From contig CDMY01000859.1 of assembly GCA_001179505.1 (NCBI GenBank), positions 114,687 to 178,686 of the forward strand: DNA of 64,000 nucleotides, written 5' to 3'. Made by a program: the position numbers and the translations under genes. Below the pieces are notes generated by a model. That model made no database searches. It worked only from the letters and a program-made list of their open reading frames with translations, and was not told the DNA's origin. Below, in pieces: positions 60,266-64,000 of this stretch. The stretch is from Vitrella brassicaformis. Lineage: Eukaryota; Sar; Vitrellaceae. The first letter of the stretch is position 1; each line of letters starts with the position of its first letter.

Positions 60266-60857
60266 ATGATACGCCTGTCGAAGCCCCGCCTGCTGTTGGC
60301 GTCTACGACGCACTACCTGCGTCGCAAGTACTGGATCCTGTGTTGGTCGCTGACAGATCCCATGGTGGTGGACTACTTCTTCGAAAAGTTCATGAGATGG
60401 CAGTACTACGATGTGCCGGTCAGCCAGCCAGCCACGGCGGGAGAGAGGAGACACATACCATGGAGCTCGTGTGGTGTGGTGTGTTGTGTTGTGTGCAGTC
60501 GTACAACTATATGTTTGCTGGAGCCCTGGGCATCGGCATCTGCTCGGCCTGCTACTTCAGAGTCTCGTTCTTCTGTCCACAAGTCTCGTAAGTGTTCCTT
60601 GATGGCCTCCAGTGCTTCCCTTCCTGTGCTGCTCTGCTGTCACACTGTGTGTGTGTGTGTGTTTGTGCAGGGTTCGCCGGTCTGACCGGCACAAGGCCCT
60701 TCCGGATCAGCACCGCACCCACGCCCACGCGCTGCCGTACTTCAACCACCACCTCCGGTATGTATGGGCCCACACCGCACGCCACACCAACACACAGCAC
60801 ACACAGCCACACACACACACGTGTGCTGTCTGTCTGTCTGTCGTTGGCCCCCCCACA

Positions 60858-60888
<31 letters not shown>

Positions 60889-61315
60889 GTGTGTGTGTTG
60901 TCAGCAACTGGGTGTTGAAGTGGCGTGCGAGTTTGATCGACAACGAGCCTGACTTCCAGGGTGACCATCCGTGGGGCATCCGTCCGCCCCGCCAGATGGG
61001 CTACCAGCGCTGCCCCTGGTTCCTCCCATTCCCCTACCAGTACATCATGAACGTCCCCCACTACGAGAGAACCACACACGCAGCTATGGAGGAATACTAC
61101 GAGGTCAGATATATACAGCCATCTAGCAGGGACGGACGGACGGACGGAGGGAGGGAGCACAACAGCCACCCATGTTTGTCTGTGTCTGTCTGTGTGTGTG
61201 TGTGTGTGTTTAGCGCATCGGGTACTACGGCAAGACCAGGTACCGGTTCGGCATCCACCACGACCAGCAGGAGGGCGAGGGCCTCCCGGAGCCCGACGAG
61301 GAGGAATTGGAGTGA
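60266..61315 (+). CDS. Small single-pass membrane protein, unrecognised
   Basis: Five exons. MIRLSKPRLLLASTTHYLRR is a basic, mitochondrial-type N-terminus. It is followed by YWILCWSLTDPMVVDYFFEK and FMRWQYYDVP, a hydrophobic helix YNYMFAGALGIGICSACYFR, and a soluble part rich in Trp, Tyr, Pro and His (HALPYFNHHLRNWVLKWRAS, GDHPWGIRPPRQMGYQRCPW, PYQYIMNVPHYERTTHAAME). It ends RIGYYGKTRYRFGIHHD with an acidic tail. Size, single helix and composition resemble accessory subunits of mitochondrial inner-membrane complexes, but no family is recognised. Introns include a (TG)n acceptor region. Confidence 0.7.
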
Positions 61316-62335
61316 TCCACACACACTCACACAGATAGCACACATGGCACACGCGACACACCACACCACGCACACTCGCTCGACCAGAAGTGAGGGAGGG
61401 CATGCGTTGATGGGCGTCGTGTTGGGCCGGTGTGGTGTGCGGCGGTGCTTTCAAAAAGTGTTTGGCTGACCGAAGTGGCTGCCTGGCTGACGTGTAACAT
61501 GATCTAACTCACTCATCCTCTCCTCTCCATCCTCATCTGTCCGATCGTCTGCTCGTCCTGTGTGTGTGCCTGTCTGCGGTTCTGTCCTGGCTGTCTTTTG
61601 AACGGGAGAGCTAGGGTTGCGCCGCAGCGGCAGGCAGAACACAGGCGGGCGAGGGCAGGAGGGCAATGGATGGATGGACCATTCATGTGGTGCTGTTGTA
61701 TGTATGGTCACTGACTGGGGTGTGCTCCACTGCTGTCTGTCTCTCTGTGGGCGAGGAGGAGTTGCGTCGGGTGGCTTGGCTCGCGGTTGTGTCTTCCAGC
61801 GTGTGTCAGTGTGGACAGCTACACGGCACGGGTGAATCCATCCCTCCGGATGCATCTGTTCCGTGTACGATGGCCGCTCCGACACACACTGGACGACACG
61901 AACATGAGACGAGCAAGCACAAGGTGGTTTCGTACGTGCGGAGAGGGGCGAGAGATCTGTAGCTCTGCCAGAAGCGCGCAGCCGAGAGCTTTTTTGACAC
62001 ACCCACAGCCGCACCGCACTACACCTGCTGCTGTAGAGTAGGCGGCTACCGAGAAGACAGCTGACTGACTGACGGATAGGGCGTTGAGCGAATGTGACTC
62101 AGAAATCTACCGCCACGGCGATGTGCTGTGAAGGCCAATTCATGCAGTAGTATGCCAACGCGTCTCGGAATGATGAGTCATCACCATCGCACCACACAGG
62201 CACAAAATCGACAGACACATCAGGCAGGCCAAATAGGGTCTGTCTGTCTCCCGGACAAAGCGCTAGCACCTAGAGAAGAGATGACGAAGCACCTTCCTTT
62301 CACAGTTGACTGCATGCATTGCAATGGTACATCAA
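61316..62335. other. Convergent intergenic region
   Basis: No coding sequence with splice signals was found over 1 kb between the 3' ends of two genes. Confidence 0.45.
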
Positions 62336-64000
62336 TCACTTGACGACTTGTTTGGCCAGCGCTGCCTCTGCATCCTCCAGGATGTTCTCATCCACCACCG
62401 ACCGCTGCAGCGGGCTGTCACCCGCACCCACAGCCCGCTCCCTAGCATCCCTAGCAGCGGGTGGGGCCCCACTGCTCACCACTGGCTTCGCCTCTGTCCG
62501 TTGGATGAACTTGACCATCTCATTTGCAACTTCGGTGGGCAGCTCGTCGTGTGGGCAGTGGCCGGCGGGGAGCGGAGCCGTCTCAATCAGGTCGCCCAGC
62601 CGCTGAAAGGCCTCCATCCTCGCTGTGGCGTTGTTGAGCGGATCACTGACACGAAGGAGAGAGGAACAGAGAAAAGGAGCATTTGTGTGTGTGGGGGTTG
62701 TGTCATTGGCTGTGGGCTGGGTTGCTTACAGGAGTCCCTGGAGTATGAGCACAGGTCGACCGAATTTGGCAATCAGCTCGTTGTGCGACCTCTGGGGCGG
62801 CAGCTTGGCGCCGCTCGCAATCACGCCTATCGCCCCTGGATCGGCACTGTCCCTGCTCACACACACACACACACGAACACACGTGTCTCGTTTGAGCACT
62901 TCCCTCTCTGGACACTCATTGCCTCACCGTAGGATGCAGTCGATGATGCCGTCCTCCACCGCCGTCCCGTTGGTAGGGTAAAGGCGCTTGCAAATGCTGG
63001 GCGTCTGTGTCTTGAGGTAGAGGTACAGCCCCGTGGCAAACAGCTGCAGCAGTCTTTCTGGGGGCGCGCTGTAGGGCGGCAGTGGCTGTGCGTATCCCCG
63101 AGTGGCCTCCTCCATTGTGCCGCCGAGCGACGCCGTCACGTTGACGTACTCAGCCGGGGTGAAGACGCGACCCGCACTGTTCAGCAAGATGGTGCCTCTG
63201 GATTGGATGGGGGAAACGACAAGCGAGGAGGGTGGGCATATGCGTGTGTGGTTTGTTTCGTGGTCGATGCATGCATACCTGCAGAGGTCTCGTGTGTCCG
63301 CGGCGAGGGACTGAGCCATGTAGCCGCCAATGCTGTTGCCGGCGACGTAGTACGGCCCCCTCACAACCTCCAACACGAAGTCACGCAGCAAAGATTCCCA
63401 AGTGTACTGCACCCACACAGTGACACGAACGCACTCATGCAGGTCCTCTGCGTGTTCCTCTGATCTCCCCTCCTCTCTCACCTGTGTGAAGGTCAGTCTA
63501 GGTTTTTCGCTGTGGCCAAAGCCAAGCATGTCGATCGCAAAGACCTCATAATGCTGCTGCAGGACGGCCATGGTCTTTCGCCACTGGTCGGCAGAGGCCC
63601 CAAAGCCGTGCACCAGCAGCACTTTCGGCTTGGCAGGGTCGTGCTGTGTAGCGCTTTTGATATATCGGACGAGGAAGCCCCGCCAGTGGTAGTATCTCGT
63701 CTCCAGGGGCGTGTCGCTCCACGACATGCGGGGCAGGCTCGACGGGGGGGAGGGGGAGATGTCCTGATATGCCAGCAGCCGGTGCCACTCCTTCCACTCA
63801 ACGTACTCCCTCTCAATGCTGACACGTACAAGACACACAGAATCAGACAAGGTCTTTCGGCGTGCTAGTCCCACCTTCGCAGGGGCAGCTCGACGGCTCG
63901 CCGTCGTCTCCTCGCGCTCGCGATCTCCCTCAGCGACAGGCACCCGAAGCCCACGCTCTCTGCAAAGGCTCTGGTGAAGGCCTCCCCTCGAAAGTAGGCA
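62336..64000 (-). CDS. Alpha/beta hydrolase, 5' end beyond window
   Basis: Partial: the N-terminal coding part continues past 64000. At least six exons are visible, from EAFTRAFAESVGFGCLSLRE to the stop at 62336. The hydrolase core has PKVLLVHGFGASADQWRKTM (HGFG oxyanion loop), FAIDMLGFGHSEKP and the nucleophile elbow VAGNSIGGYMAQ (GxSxG). A cap region includes GTILLNSAGRVFTPAEYVNV. After VLILQGLSDPLN (acid residue), the catalytic His is in LPAGHCPHDELPTEVA. A C-terminal extension is Ala- and Glu-rich (VVDENILEDAEAALAKQVVK). The pattern is close to plastid-type alpha/beta hydrolases such as pheophytinase relatives, but the substrate cannot be told from this. Confidence 0.82.

Overview
This is a eukaryotic nuclear window: intron-dense, GC-rich and gene-dense, with about 21 protein genes on both strands. 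Most introns are short (about 50-150 nt), have canonical GT-AG ends and are built largely of simple repeats (TG, TCTG, CCATC). The gene content points to a photosynthetic protist with a complex plastid. One gene (51853-53996) carries a secretory-type N-terminus followed later by a twin-arginine thylakoid-lumen signal. There is also a bacterial-type NAD(P)H nitrite reductase, a polycystin channel and a C-type lectin surface protein. A chromerid such as Vitrella fits best, but that is an inference from style and content, not proven here. A run of 300 N at 36107-36406 is an assembly gap.

Layout. 1-5157 (minus): a long, unrecognised glycine/RGG-rich gene with duplicated exons. 5498-7271 (plus): ubiquitin-like plus coiled-coil protein. 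7443-9259 (minus): a gene with a broken reading frame. 9529-10281 (plus): 2H cyclic phosphodiesterase. 11310-15852 (minus): dimethylglycine dehydrogenase. 16296-18101 (minus): unrecognised protein with a basic tail. 18411-18977 (plus): 5-hydroxyisourate hydrolase with a peroxisomal PTS2. 19575-24181 (minus): fused NirB/NirD nitrite reductase. 24509-29921 (plus): NLR-like protein, SAM - unassigned region - NB-ARC - TPR. 30230-33354 (plus): GRDP-like protein with UBA, F-box-like and Cys-rich parts. 33703-35734 (minus): J-domain protein. 37047-41250 (plus): polycystin-type channel. 41564-45383 (plus): C-type lectin membrane protein. 47267-49065 (minus): GDT1/TMEM165 cation transporter. 49064-51603 (plus): a protein with a duplicated domain, the first copy frameshifted. 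51853-53996 (plus): lumenal, apparently non-catalytic ascorbate-peroxidase-like protein. 54343-55745 (plus): unknown membrane-anchored protein. 56336-60148 (minus): DUF255 thioredoxin/hexosidase-like protein fused to a CcdA/DsbD-like membrane domain. 60266-61315 (plus): small membrane protein. 62336-64000 (minus, partial): alpha/beta hydrolase.

The genes do not form an operon-like pathway. Several relate to nitrogen and one-carbon metabolism (nitrite reductase, dimethylglycine dehydrogenase, hydroxyisourate hydrolase) or redox chemistry (DUF255-CcdA fusion, lumenal peroxidase-like protein). Divergent pairs with 100-350 bp between start codons are common, and most of these intervals hold a short AGCTCGCA-type motif, proposed here as a promoter element. 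The strongest candidates for something new are the SAM-NB-ARC-TPR protein, the DUF255-CcdA fusion, the motif set, the phase-symmetric exon duplications and a hairpin cluster at 46531-46704.
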